Source of the DNA: Rhynchonema sp. JSB1_4
Taxonomy: Eukaryota; Nematoda; Chromadorea; Monhysterida; Xyalidae
Length of the DNA: 64,000 bases
Assembly (NCBI GenBank): GCA_030248065.1
Contig: JASAMV010007746.1
Location: 1-64,000, forward strand
Direction of reading: 5' to 3'
Part shown: in pieces, positions 46,410-59,263 of the stretch
Numbering within the stretch: the first letter of the stretch is position 1
Layout: each line of letters begins with the position of its first letter
Made by a program: the position numbers and the translations under genes
The notes under the pieces: model-generated
The model's input: only the letters and a program-made list of their open reading frames with translations
Database searches by the model: none
Told to the model about the DNA's origin: nothing

Positions 46410-49400
46410 TCATTTCAATTGTGGCCATTCGGGCAAATAATACCGCCGGACTTGACCCTCGAACAAACGATCCAGCCAATTGGGCAGACCAGCCAGAAGG
46501 TCGTCAGTTTCGAGATGACGTCGATTACGCAAATCATCGTTGTGCATCTGTGTGGAATGATATTTGGAATGAATGATAATATTTTTCTACATTTTCGACC
46601 TTTTTTACAAAACAAGCACGCAGACAGATGCAGTCTTGTGGCGGGAGCACAGCACACAGCGCTGATGAATCTGCAGCTCAATCCAGCACTGAGCCCTCAG
46701 GCTGCGGCTGTAGTTAACCACATATCAGCATGACTTTGAACAACCTAGCCGTTGGCTGAACTAATCACATACAGCTTCCCAATTGTTCATCAACGACCTT
46801 CGTCAAAAAAAACAGACCGAAATGGGAAAATATCTGAATGACCCTGAACAAGCAACACTGAGCAAGCCAGACCTGGCAGATCACATACGGTTCAGCCAAC
46901 CCCGTGGCCTTTGCGTTATTGTCCCAAAATCAAACCAACGTAGCCACTCACTTCGTCCCTACAGTCGACATCCTGCTCCGAATCACTGGTCGAATCGACG
47001 TCATCAAACCCCATGAAATTGCGGGTCGAGTTTCGCGCCGATCGCGGTTTGTATCCGACCATCGACGGCGCGTGTTTCGGATGGTACATGCAGAAGTACA
47101 GCCGCCAGCCGTTCAGGGACAGCACCGTGCCAACTGTTTGTCTGCAACCAGAATTGCACCCAGTCTACTATTGATAATTCTGGGACTTCTATCTTCACAA
47201 TGGAGGCGAGAGCTTGCAGCAAGTACTACGTTATATGTAACGAATAAAATCCCAAAAGAAGTTTTCAAATTTCTAGCTACTCCCACTCGTCAGTCTAACA
47301 CCGATCTCACATCCAATAACGTTTGTAATTGTGCCACAAAATGAATTTTGGTTGCCCGTCATGATGTAATTTCACAGATGGGCGGCGCCCAACCCGGTAG
47401 GTTATCGTTAGTGCATGTGCAGCATGCAAACCCCCAAATCAACGAGCATTTTTTAATCTTTTTTCAAACTTGACAGCCCAAGTCATTCTTACTTTGGATT
47501 GATCGCGTTCAGTCGCATCGACAATTTGGAAGACTCAGCCGTCGGCTGCTCCTCATCGATGGGCAATGTATAGGTCAACAGCTGTTTGAACCAGCCAATG
47601 TTCTTCTCAACCATCACATAGCCGAACATCAGTGTTTTATTGCTGAAAAACATGATTCAATCAGATGTATCTGTCAAACACGAGCTGGTAAACTGTGAGC
47701 GACTGACCTATTTACAGTTAAATTACGATTTCCACGTGCGCGTGGCTAATCTAATATTTCAAAACAAATAATGGAAGTAGTAGGGTAATCATGTGGTGCC
47801 CACGCGACCGGACCACCAACAAACAGGTACATTATAAATGGTCATGGCCAAACTCGTTCAGTTGACCCCCAATGAAGACTAAACTAACTTCCTCCACGGC
47901 CACACACAACGCCTAAACTCGGGCAACAATTTGTCCTTGGTCTCCGCACTGACCAGAACTACCAGCGAGCGACAACCAGGCTTCAGCAGTCGCACCATGC
48001 CGAAATAGGTCTCGGCACGAAGTTCGCGTAGAATGTCATCGTACGGTTGCTCTCTGTGCAGTTGAATTGATAATTTGGAAAGCTGAGTACCAGTATTTGT
48101 TTTAGTTGCTATAAGTATACTAAATCCTCAATACTAGTGCCGCGCGCATGAGCACAAATGCCTATTCACACATTGGTGGCTGATTTGAGAGGTGTAAGGA
48201 GAAATAATGTAAATCTAGATCCAGAAGCAAGCCCGATGCCAAATGGCAGGACCATCAAAACATTCCGCATTTACAAGGGATTCAAAATGGGTGATGTGCG
48301 CAAAGCTGCATCATTCGGTTCTATGTGTCCAGACACCAACCTCGCACGTTTGCGCCCAAAAAACCAACTTTATGCCCTGCGCCTTCTTCCGCTCGCGTTC
48401 CGCCCGTTTCAGTCTGGCCTGTTCGCGTTTCTGTTCGTTGATTTCGCGCATCGCCAAGTAGTTGAGTCCATAACCGAGCACCACGATCAGCGCCAATGTC
48501 CCCAACGCAGACAGCGCCGGCAAGAGTTCCTCTTTAGTGGCGTGGAAAATGAACGCCTCCCAGACGCGCATGGTGCGATGCGAGAAACGGTGGAGCCATG
48601 ACGCTGAATGCTCGTCAACCTGCAATTATTTAGTGAAAATTCCATATTTTACGTGTGAAAATAATCGCGCTTCTACGTTTTGTCGTGTATGTTTTTGTCG
48701 GTAGCTGAACTTTTTCTGCAGCTTGCCGTCTTGTCAAACAACAGCTTGTTTTAAAATTTTGTGACAACCACAGCAAATTTGCAATGCCATAACACACAAA
48801 ATTGACGTCTCAATCTCAAGACAAACTAAGTGTGGTCCAGAATTAATCAGCTACGGTGCCAGTGTGTGCTGACAGATTACGCGAATAGACAGTACGGTAA
48901 ACGGAACAGTGATTTTGGGGTCCCCTGTTTTGTTTAAGCGACGATATACTGGGCCTGCACTAGTGCGAAAGCATTCCCATAAATTATGCCGCCGACACAC
49001 GAAAAATGACTTGCTCAAGTTTCATTCAGCACTCGCGCTATTGACATTTGACATGACACCGCATCCCGGTTTCTTCTACGCTGTATTCCTATCAAGAACC
49101 TAGCTAATTTACTGTTTGATTGTTTCGCTCTGACGTACCTCCACTTGTACAAACACTTCATTTCGCCATGGCGACTTAGTTGAGTTTCTGACGATGGTAT
49201 TTCCAGGCGCTGCCTTTTGTGTAAATCAGATTGGAGCACAAATATCGTTGCGGTCTGTCAGCCAAGCACACGCGGTCACGCCAAATTACCACCGAGTCGG
49301 CTTTTACAAACGCACTTACAACATGAGGCACACTTTAGACTGACTCAGGTGTAGGTGGGTATCCGAACTAGCTTTCAAAAAATGGCGCATATTACGTAGG

Positions 49401-52400
49401 TAAGACATGCATGCATATGAAAGTGTTTACAAACAAAACAAAGACGGACGGACTGAGGCACCCAAGACAATACAAACAAAAACGCGTTGTGCTCGATCTA
49501 TGTGCATAATGCACGTGCTTCACCATTTCACAGTTTATTTTTTTGAGTGTCAAAATTCAATGTCAATTATTTTGTTGTCTCTTGTACAATGACCAAATGG
49601 GAGTGCTGTCCAAGATACTCCAACTCTAAGCAATTTTTTACATGAAACACCAGCTACCATTTGTTGGATCATATGGTTGACGGTTTTGACAAGACTTGTC
49701 TTGTTATTTCACTAATGACAATCTCCCACTCATTGTATGTTAAAAGCTCGCGAAATGTTTACTCGAGCTGGCAGTCATCCAGTTAGGAATTCACTTACAA
49801 GCAAACACTTGTCATTTGCAAGTAAAATTCCCATTTGCACATGAGCTTCTGGAATACTCGCATATATTTCCAGCTACAAATCCAAGATTACCTGCGACTC
49901 TCAGTTCTTGGCGATTCAAGTTAGAAGTTGAAGGCTTAATCAAATGCCCTGCGATTTGCAAGTAGATTCACAGTCCAACAAGCCACATCTAAAATCTTCC
50001 AGAGAGCCAATCGCCGACCAAACACGCAACAGCAATGGCCTTCACAATGCAATTCGCTCTTCTTATCAGTCTGGCTCTATTTGCGAGCAGCATAAACGCA
50101 GATGTCGAATCATACGACGACGACAGCAGTGGTAGTGACCAACCACAACAACGTTACTACCACGCCAACCACATGTCAGTACCGTATCCCGCACCGGGGC
50201 TGATGATGTTTCAAGATAAGATCGCCCGACGATCACCAGCTTTGTGGATGCCACTGAAACGTCGCGGTGCTGGTGCACAGTGGATGCCGCTGCGACGACG
50301 CTAATCATAATCGGACACACACACACAACAACAACTGATAGGTGACGAAAATAAATTGATTCAAATAGTTTACATTTGAGACGCTCATTTTTATTGAGTT
50401 GTCATGTCTGTCTCGCCGTTGCATTGCGTTCGGTTTCTCAGAGCTGGCTGTCATGCTATAAACTATTAAAGTAAACTCTAATTCACATTTGCTTCATTTC
50501 TGTTGCTCCACTCCATCGCATTCAAACCATCGATCCAACCATACTGCACTTTCCTATTCTGCAGAGCCCGCGACAACGCAGAAGTCAGTGGGAACAACTC
50601 GCGAGAAAACAGCTACCGCACGCGGCCAACAGTTTTCGTTGCTCGCAACCAACTTCCGCATTTTGGTTCAAAAGCCGCCCATGCTCACGTTTGCAAAAAA
50701 AACAGTTTCATGGAAGCAGCAACCAATTTTTCACCCAATTTCCAATTCCACCAACCAGCGTATTGAGCGCGGCAGCGTCGTCCAATTGCATATTGCCAGT
50801 CAAGAGTGATCGGACGTGTTCCATCAGTCGTTCGGCACTGCGATTGGCGGCCATGCCATTCCAGCTGTGACGCAGCCACACGAATCGGGCTCGGTTGCTG
50901 TCCAGACGCCACACAACCAGCACGTCCTTGAAGTCCTGCAATCATTACGACGACGACAGCGTTGGCGTCTGGTTTTGTACAATTTTGTAGACTTCTAAAT
51001 TCGCTGCCGCGCAATAGAAAACGCCAGACAGTTAATGTAAAGTTCTAAACCCGAATGCTGACCACGCGCAATTCTGAAACGTTGTGCACAGCTGCCTGGC
51101 TAGCTGGCAGGCAACACGTGTGTCGCGGAAGTGGATTTTCGGGTCTGGAACTTGACATTAACTATGGGACGTATTTCATTGTGCGGCAGCGAATTTAGAA
51201 CTTGACTATAACAACACCACATATTTGCTCAAACAAGAGACAAAAAATGATCACCCACAGCAATAAAGTTACGAAAAGCCAATGTGCGCAAAGCCCGAAT
51301 GGCGAATGCAAATCGTAGACGCAAATACTTTTGTTTTTTATTCCATCATACGTGTGTCACATGCACATCTTTGCTGACTGTCAGACCTGCTTAGGCAGAC
51401 ATTTTGAAGGTTTATATACTGAGTGTCGCATGCTTTTCATTTGTTTGAATATTATTTCCATTTGAAAATTATTGCGTATCCGCCCGTTTAATTGAATGAA
51501 TTTGTTTCGCGGGCTTCAAGTACTTTCCACGAAACATTTTTACCGTCTGGCCGGACAACTTTTCCCACACGAACCACGTCACATCACAATACGAACATGC
51601 TCTCTCACCTCGACGTGTTCGTTGTTCTGCTGTATGACATGTGCATCATCAATAGCCAATTTGTGCGTGCCATTGTGCTGCAGCGCATCGATGAACGGAC
51701 GTTGCACGCCCGAGTACATGTACAGGAATTGCACTCGGTCCGGTTTCGACCTTGCATCATCCTGCAAAACGATTACTGAGCCACTCGCTGCGCGCAATGT
51801 GTGCTGAATTTGTGCTGAAAACCAAAAAATGCCTAAATAACGAAAACACAACAACCACACCTTGACAAAATCCCTCAACGCGTTCACATGCATTTTATCC
51901 TCGTCATCAGCAGCGTCCACCACCAGAATGGCACACAATTTCATCGGTCGACCACTTGGCGGACAGAAACGATCGAAACGCTCTTGCGACGAGATCTGCA
52001 AGATTTTACAAATTTCAAAAACAAAATAATTTTATTGAGACAAATGAAAATAGCATCCACCAACCCTCGGCAACAGCAGATCACGGTTGTTTTCGATCAG
52101 ATTTCGAACAGCGCTGGTCGAAATGCTGCCTTGCGAGCTGAGTCGTGCCACAGGCCCGTCCTGACAGGGAAATGAGAGGTTTCACCTCGAATTCACAGAA
52201 AATAGTATCAAATACAATTCATACTTTTGGCGAATCATTGAATATCAGCAACGTCTCAACGTCGTGCTCCCTGATGTCCAACGCTTTTCGCAGTTCCTTG
52301 CTGTCTTTCATTTGTGCCAGATGCACGTATGCAAATCGAGCGTATCCCGAATGCATCATCGATGCGACTGCGTAACGCAAACGGGGCTTCTCGCGTGGCC

Positions 52401-54708
52401 CGATCATCACAACGGCGATCTGTAAAACACAAATAAGAGCATTTAGATTGCAGTTGACAGACTGGCACCAGCATTAGACGTATACGACATTTATGTCTGG
52501 CGCTTGGGATATTTTTCAGAAGTCAGTAGATATAGACAACGCGCCAAAATAAAGAATGGAACGGTAAATGGTCAGTTGCTTCGATGCGTCTTAGCTTCCA
52601 AGGCTTCTAAGGCTTCCAGCTTAGCTTATACTGTCATAAAGAACCGTTCTTTATTTTTCGTGGAAAAAAACGGTTTTTTTTCGAAAAAAAAAACCGTTTT
52701 TTTTTCCCAAATACTTTTCCAGTACTTAAGAACGTACCTAATTTCGAAAAATATAACAATTTCAGTGTAAAATTTGTTCGCAGTGACGAGAGTGCTCTTG
52801 AAGAGTGTTGAAGTCAGTCGAAAACACTTGGTTTACACGCTTTTTGGCCCATTTTGGGCCGGTTAATTTTTGTGCTCGAGCCAATTTTTCACTGAAATCG
52901 AAAAACTCATCAGTTTTGCATTACAATTTTTTAGAAAAATTGGAATAAAGTACCGATATTTTTCCGATCAAAAAAAGAAAAGGTACCCACGGAAAAATAA
53001 ATGGAAAAGTATTCGGGTCTCGGAAAAAACGGTTTTTTTTCGGTTTTTTTGGAAAAAAAACCGGTTTTTTTTCGCCTGCCAGTATAGCTTAGCTGTTCAA
53101 ATCTAGTAAACAAATCCAACCTTATTGGTCGTCTCCCAAGCGTCAATGAACGCACGGAGCGCCAGACTTTCGCGAATCTGTGCCATCAAATGCGTCGGAA
53201 TGATAGATCGCGCAAACTCGATCACTTCGAGCTTGCTGTTGAGATTGCCGCGGAAATGGAATGTGCGCTCTGCAACCGTTTCATTAATCACTTTAAAAAG
53301 GTTGCTTCAATTCCAGCAGCTTTATAACTGTTAAAATCGAACACAGCATCAAAATCCTACATTTGACTGACCTTCAACGACGCCAATAAATGACGGCATA
53401 CTGCGCGCACGTAATCGATCCACCAATGTGCCATCAAGCATGCGATTTACAGTGCCCATTACGTAACCTGCAATTTCGACAAATTTTCAAACGGAAAATC
53501 ATCCAACTGCAAATGCATAATAACAAAAACATAACACGCTGTTTCCGCATTCCAGTTAACCCACCGACTTCTTCCAGATCGTTCTTGATTGAGTCCCACT
53601 GCGGGAAATACTGCAAACACGGCGCACACCAGTCCGAGTAGATGAACATCAGATACGGCCGTTTGTGGCTGGCTTTCAGAATGCTGTTCTCGTACATTCT
53701 GTGAGATAGACAAACTAAACAATCCGAAAAATAAATCCACGTGGCGCCTGCATAAACATTCCCGATTCAAAGCCCAATCAGGCCCGAAGTTCGAGACTGT
53801 TTTGCATTTACGTGATTTACGCCGCTTCGTGGCCAAGCAAGATATTCAGCTAAGTCCTATTTTAGTTCACGAGCACGCGTTGTGCTCGGCCACGTCAGAC
53901 GACTGACGTTGAACCAAAGCATCATATCAGCAATTGAACAATGCAAATGTTTTGCAGTGAACAACAGCAACAAACCTGAGCGTCACCCTGTTCTTCGCGT
54001 ACCCCTTCGTGGCCGTGTTATCACCGTGGAATGCCTGGCCAAACATCATCTCGCGCATCAGGTCGTCCATCGACGGCTCGTGACCGAAATCGTGCGCGTG
54101 CACCTGTGTAGATCGCGAGATATAAATAATTTTTGTATTCAATTTGGGGTTTCTGAAACTTTACGGCTGGAAAACGTACAAATATCCTTAATTTCTGGCA
54201 TGATACAACAATAATCATGCATACCTTCTCCCACGATCCAGTGCGATCAAAAGTGGCTCGACGCTCGTCATCCGACAGCAACTGCAAAGTGATAGATGCG
54301 TGAAATAAATCAATGGAAAAGATAAAACAAAGCACACACACTCCATTATTTGCAACTGCACGACAAGTGAAATACACAGAGTAAGCACAGAACGAACCTC
54401 GTACGCTTGCTGGATTTCGATAAACTTCTCCTCCGCTTCGGGGCTGACATTTTTGTCCGGATGCCTGCAATTAAGATCGGGCATCATTGAAATTTTCGGC
54501 ATTCGAAGCAGAAAAAACAAAAAATTAATATTAAACCTCACCACTCTCTGACGAGTTTCTTGTAGGCGGCCTTGATCTGCGCCGAGCTGGCGCTGCTTGT
54601 CAACCCCAAAATTTCGTACGGGTCACGATCAAGAGAAAACACTGGTGATGCGAGGGTGAGCAGCAAGGCGCACAACGTAAGCATTCGCCACCTCAATGTT
54701 GCCGACAT
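46410..54708 (-). CDS. DNAJC16: DNAJC16-like ER J-protein with thioredoxin domain
   Basis: Seventeen exons in consistent frame: 54542-54708, 54398-54464, 54225-54281, 53976-54103, 53565-53698, 53372-53467, 53121-53269, 52225-52419, 52065-52160, 51861-51995, 51609-51803, 50756-50935, 48369-48619, 47889-48053, 47493-47642, 46952-47141, 46410-46547; 830 residues against 782 in human. Signal peptide (TLCALLLTLASPVFS), J domain (DPYEILGL, HPDKN at about 57-61, KFIEIQQAYE), thioredoxin-like domain with WCAPC (Cys 164 and 167), a transmembrane helix near 565-585 (LSALGTLALIVVLGYGLNYL) followed by a basic coiled stretch, and a C-terminal domain with SLNGWRLYFCMYHP and WLDRLFEGQ..YYLPEWPQL, which parallels the human C-terminus. 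Role by family: ER-membrane Hsp70 co-chaperone linked to autophagosome size control. A neuropeptide-like gene lies in intron 12 on the other strand. Confidence 0.92.
50035..50304 (+). CDS. Neuropeptide-like prohormone, WMPL peptides
   Basis: Single-exon frame of 89 residues inside a DNAJC16 intron, opposite strand. Signal peptide MAFTMQFALLISLALFASSINA (residues 1-22, hydrophobic, cleavage after Ala22 likely), an acidic Asp/Ser spacer, then RR (65-66), SPALWMPL (67-74), KRR (75-77), GAGAQWMPL (78-86) and terminal RRR. Two related peptides sharing the C-terminal WMPL, flanked by dibasic sites, is the layout of a neuropeptide or hormone precursor. There is no Gly before the cleavage sites, so C-terminal amidation is not expected. 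The other possible product lies before residue 65 and contains YPAPGLMMF. I do not know this family. ATG is preceded by CAACAG|CA, a possible splice acceptor. Confidence 0.75.
   Translation: MAFTMQFALLISLALFASSINADVESYDDDSSGSDQPQQRYYHANHMSVPYPAPGLMMFQDKIARRSPALWMPLKRRGAGAQWMPLRRR
50350..50355 (+). terminator. Poly(A) signal of the prohormone gene
   Basis: AATAAA 45 nt after the stop codon, the expected place for a short 3' UTR. Supports the small frame as an expressed gene. Confidence 0.6.
52626..53090. mobile_element. TIR repeat in DNAJC16 intron
   Basis: Starts near ATACTGTCATAAAGAACCG and ends near CGCCTGCCAGTATAG, so the ends are inverted (ATACTG / CAGTAT). Inside are long A/T runs with CGGTTTTTTTTC blocks. 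Related copies at 43080-43460 and 55075-55210. Non-coding. Confidence 0.55.
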
Positions 54709-54862
54709 TGCTCACCGATGGATCTCCCCGTCGTCAAGTGACACTCGATTAAACTTTGACTTAGATTGAACAATGTGGTTGCCGCTGTCAGACAAACAGA
54801 CTTTAGTTGTCCATTTTCAAGTGTTACAAAGAAACGGATGCTTGTCGAAATTACCGACTTTT

Positions 54863-55027
54863 AGGCCGCTCTCTGACAAAAGCAAAAAGCAAAAGGTTTA
54901 CAGCACACTTTTTGCTTTTTGCTTTTGCTCTCTGACAAAAGCAAAAAGTCAACTTTTTGCTTTTGCTCTCTGACAAAAGCAAAAAGCAAAGTGTAGTAAA
55001 CTTTCTGCTTTTGTCAGAGAGCGGCCT
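54863..55027. mobile_element. 165-bp MITE, GGCCGCTCTCTGACAAAAGC ends
   Basis: Left end AGGCCGCTCTCTGACAAAAG and right end CTTTTGTCAGAGAGCGGCCT are inverted copies. The interior has repeated CTTTTTGCTTTTG and its complement. Confidence 0.75.
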
Positions 55028-55240
55028 TAGGTGTTTGAGACATCAGTGCTTGTGGCTACGAGGGGAGCTACGGGACTATACTGGCGGACGAAAAAAACTG
55101 GTTTTTATGAAGAAAAACGTTTTTTTTTTTCGAGGTCCGAAAACTTTTCCATTAATTTTGAAGGTGGTTTGTTATCGGTTTTTTATTTTACTTTTCCCAA
55201 CCAATGGTAACACAAAACCGATGAGGTTATTAGTTCGGAT

Positions 55241-55574
55241 CAGAGGTCGCAATCGGGCCGGGCCGCGCTTTTGGTTCGGACCGGGCCAGTGATCTGAAGG
55301 ATCGGGCCGGGGTGCCCGCCCCGGCCCGAAGCTTCTGAAGTGACTATTTTACTGAAAGAATAGTATTTTTTGTCAAAATACCAAAAGTTCTGGGGATTCG
55401 GCAAGTAAGTGATTAGTACTTGCCTATCTGACAATTTTTTCATTGAAAGCAATCATTTCTTCATCAAAAAATAGGGTCAGAAAAATCGCAGGAATTATGA
55501 CAAAAATCGGGCAAAAATCTGACCCAAAAAAAATCGGGCCGGGCCAGCCAAACACGGCACGATTGCGACCTCTG
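55241..55574. mobile_element. 334-bp hAT-like MITE with 8-bp target duplication
   Basis: Ends CAGAGGTCGCAATCGGGCC and, inverted, CAGAGGTCGCAATCGTGCC. Direct repeat GTTCGGAT at 55233-55240 and 55575-55582 is a perfect 8-bp target duplication, as made by hAT transposases. Interior GC-rich near the ends. No coding capacity. Confidence 0.88.
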
Positions 55575-56204
55575 GTTCGGATCAGTGTAGTTCCTGCTGG
55601 GGGAAAGGGGTCCTCAACCTAAAGTTAAGGTACACTAGCTTCCCCGACCAAGGTACACTACTAGCACACTAATTTCCCCAATTTTTTGCAAAAAATGCGA
55701 ATTTTTAGGCCTAAAATGTGTGATAAATGTGTCATAAACTCGCCGAAACACACTTTTTATGAGGATTTTTCTAAATATTGGCAAATATAGGTCAAATTTT
55801 CTGCGTCAGAAAGTGACTTTTTCCTGAATTTGGGTCTTCCCCCTACCCAGGGAGGTACACTATAGAGGTCGCAACCGGGCCGGGTTTGGCCCGAGCCCAC
55901 AAACGGTGCTGCGGCTACTTCTGAGGGGGAGATACTGTACTTACCCAGAATTTTGGGTGGGGAATCTGATTTGGGGGTGGGGGGATACTGTACCATACTA
56001 CTTTCGCGAGAATGTGCGTAAATCGCGCGGAACGCGCAAATCTCCGGCCCCGCGCAAATCTCAGGTAGCCAAAGCTCGGCCCAGCCCGGCCCCGCCCGAA
56101 TTTCTTGGGTCAGATTTTTACCCGATTTTTGTCATAATCTTTTGTGATTTTTCTGAATCCTTTTTTGGTGAAAAAATGATTGTTTTCAATAAAACAGTTG
56201 TCAG

Positions 56205-56360
56205 TTGAACAGAAATATTTAACCTCATATAATAGGTATTTTAGGCAAACTTTCGGCCAAAATGCAAAAAAGTACCAATTTTTCGGCCAAATTTGCAGAA
56301 TAATGCACCCAAAAAAACACCCTTTTTCGGACCTCAGGGGTACCTTACCTTGCAACAGTG
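56205..56360. repeat. Dispersed GGTACCCC repeat, second copy
   Basis: Reverse complement of part of 37070-37200 (TTCGGACCTCAGGGGTACC and CAAAATGCAAAAAAGTACC blocks). Confidence 0.7.
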
Positions 56361-56429
56361 ATGTAGTTGGTCCGAGCAAGAAAACTAGCTGGCTGGAGGT
56401 GTCCGGCGCAAGAAAGCTAGCTAGCTAGC

Positions 56430-58075
56430 CGGGTACCCCGATTTTGGGGCCCCCGGAATAGAGCCCCACCCCCAAAATGGGGTCAGTGAATACATAGAGC
56501 CCCCTTATATTTACCGTATTCCCTAAAATAGAGCCCCCAAAAAATACAGCCCCACTAAAAGAGGTTAGTGAAAAAATAGAGCCCCCAAACTAAAGCCCCC
56601 CCCCCCCAACTTGGAATTCCCCGCTTTGGGGTCGTAAAGTCAAGTTCTTGTATAAGACACCTTATGTACAACGTTTGTGGTTAAGTAAGTGATGACGTAA
56701 AGCCTTTTATGGAAGATTTGCACCCAAAAACACTCAATGACCAGTAACACCTGACAGAACTCCATTTTAGGGGCATTTTTGGGAACATTTTTTGAGATTT
56801 TGGGCAGGGAAAAAAGGGGTCAGTGAAAAAATACAGCCCCCCTGGTATTTTAGATTTCACGGTAGGTTTTTTTACGGTACTACCGTATTCCCTAAAATAG
56901 AGCCCCCCCCCCCAAAAATAGAGCCCCCCAAAAATACAGCCCCCCTAAAAGGAGTCATTGAAAAAATACAGCCCCCAACTTGGAATTCCCCGCTTGGGGG
57001 TCGTAAAGTCCAGTTCTTGTATAAGACACCTTGTGTACAACGTTTATGGTTGAGTACCATGATGACGTAAAGCCTTTTTATGGAAGATCTGCACCTAAAA
57101 ACACTCAATAATAATGACCAGTAACACCCTGACAGAACTCCATTTTAGGGATTTTTTGGAAAATTTTTTGAGATTTTGGGCAGCGAAAAAATACAGCCCC
57201 CCAAAAAATACAGCCCCCCTAAAAGGGGTGAGTGAAAAAATACAGCCCCCTTGCAGTGTAGTGGCAGGCCCATCTGTGGGAGGTAAGTATGATGCGGGGT
57301 CAGTGTAGTTCCTGGTCCGGCGGGAAATTAGTGTACCTCCCTACTTTTTCGGAGGGGAAATTAGTGCACCTCCCTGGAGGGAAGGGGGGCAAGACCCAAA
57401 ATCAGGAAAAAGTCACTTTTTGAGGTGGAAAATTTGACCTGTTTTTACCCCTTTTTGGAAAAATTCTTCATAAAAAGGGTATTTTGGCGACTTTTGAGCA
57501 CATTGACCTGAAAATCACACATTTTAGGCCTAAAAATGGCCATTTTAGGCAAAAATTGGGGAAATTAGTGTACCCGGAGGCGAAATTAGTGTACTAGTGT
57601 ACCTTGGTCGGGGAAATCAGTGTACCTTAGGGGGGTCCCCCCTCCCCCCCCAGGAACTACCGTAAAAACCTAAATACAGCCCCCCCCCCCCCCCCCGGAA
57701 TAGAGCCCCCCCGTAATACAGCCCCCCAAAAAGGGGTCAGTGAATTAATAGAGCCCCCCCCAAAGTAACATCCCCTATACTGTAGTGTATTAAGGCTTGA
57801 TAGTGGTGTACAGGTACATTTATGCACGTTTGTTGTTTGTTCAGAGCACATAATACGCCTCCTATTGACGAATAGACACGAATAAATGCGGTTGCAAGCG
57901 AAAAAACATCCTTTCAAACCCGTTTTTAGGGGTTTTTGGGGGTATTTCTGGGAACAATTTTTCAGGTTCGGGTCAGTGAATTAATAGAGGCCCCCCCGGA
58001 ATAGAGCCCCCCGTAATAGAGCCCCCCCAAAATGGGGTCAGTGAGTTAATAGAGCCCCCTTCTATTCAGTGTAGT
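56430..58075. repeat. AGCCCCC-rich repeat arrays with nested CAGTGTAGTTCC element
   Basis: Repeated ATAGAGCCCCCC, TACAGCCCCCC and GGGGTCAGTGAA units in three blocks; two long segments (about 56620-56800 and 56980-57180) are near-duplicates. A CAGTGTAGTTCCTGG end at 57301 and an inverted CCAGGAACTAC at 57649-57659 mark an inserted element of about 360 bp with GTGTACCTCCC units. Non-coding. Confidence 0.65.
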
Positions 58076-58258
58076 ACTTGGTCAGGGTGTTGACGATAGA
58101 TAGATTGGGACCCGAAATGTGTTGACGATAGATAGATGACCCAAGTCCGAAATCTGGGGGGGTCGACCCAAACTTGTTGACGATAGATAGATGGTGGGGG
58201 GGTCGCCAAAAATCAAGGTATAGTATAGTGTACTAAGTGGGTAATAATGTGTAAATAT

Positions 58259-59263
58259 CAGAGGTCGCAATCGGGCCGGCCCGAGCTCGGGCCGGGCCGC
58301 GATTTTGGGCTTTTGGCTCGGGCCGGGCCGGGCCGGGCCGGAGATTTGGAGGGTCGGGCCGGGCCGGGCACCCCGGCCCGAAGCTTCTGAAGTGACTTAT
58401 TTTACTGAAAAAGTAGGGATTTTTTGTCAAAAATACTAAAATTTCTGACGGATTCGGCAAGTAAGTGATCAGTATTGTCCAGTGGTGTAGCTACCCAGGC
58501 GGGGCGGCAACCTACTGTACCACCAAAAATGTGGGGTGGCAAAGGCAACCTGCCTCCTACTGTACCGGCCGAGCTAGGGGGTGGGGGTGAAAGGGCGGAT
58601 AAAAATTTTTAGGTCTAAATATTGATGAAAATGCGCTCTAAAACGCTCATTTCGGGCCTAGCGCGCGATTTTTCGCCTATTTTGAGTGAAAAATGCTGAT
58701 TTTATGCCATTTTGAGCCAAAGATCGCAACTTACCGTACCAGCCGCCGGGCGGCGACCTACCTACTGTTATGTACCAAGATGGAGCGTCAACCTACCTAC
58801 CTACTGTACCTAGGGGGGTGATTTTCAGGTCAATGATGTCAAAAGTCGCCAAAATACCCTTTTTATGGAGAATTTTTTCCAAAAAGGGGTAAAAATCGGT
58901 CAAATTTTCAACCTCAAAAAGTGACTTTTTCCTGGATTTGGGTCTTCCCCCCCCCTTCCCCCCCAGGGAGGTACACTAACCGCCGCACGGAAAAAAGGGG
59001 TAGGTACACTAACCGCCGCGCCGGACCAGGAACTACACTGGCCCCCACCCCCCTGCAACACCGTTGTTTTCAACCAAAAAAATAGGTTCAAAAAAATCGC
59101 AAAAATTATGACAAAAATTGGGTTAAAATCTGAGCCAAAAATTCGGGCCGGGCCGGGCCGGAGATTTGGGGGTACGGGTCGGGCCGGGCCGGGCCGGGCC
59201 GGAGATTTGGGGGCTCGGGCCGGGCCGGCCAAACCCGGCCCGATTGCGACGATGCGACCTCTG
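58259..59263. mobile_element. hAT-like element of the CAGAGGTCGCAATCGGG family with nested insertion
   Basis: Same inverted ends as the element at 55241, with a perfect 8-bp duplication GTAAATAT at 58251-58258 and 59264-59271. A second element beginning CAGTGGTGTAGCTACC is inserted at 58480, and inside it an inverted CCAGGAACTACACTG end appears at about 59026, so at least two later insertions are nested. Confidence 0.82.
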
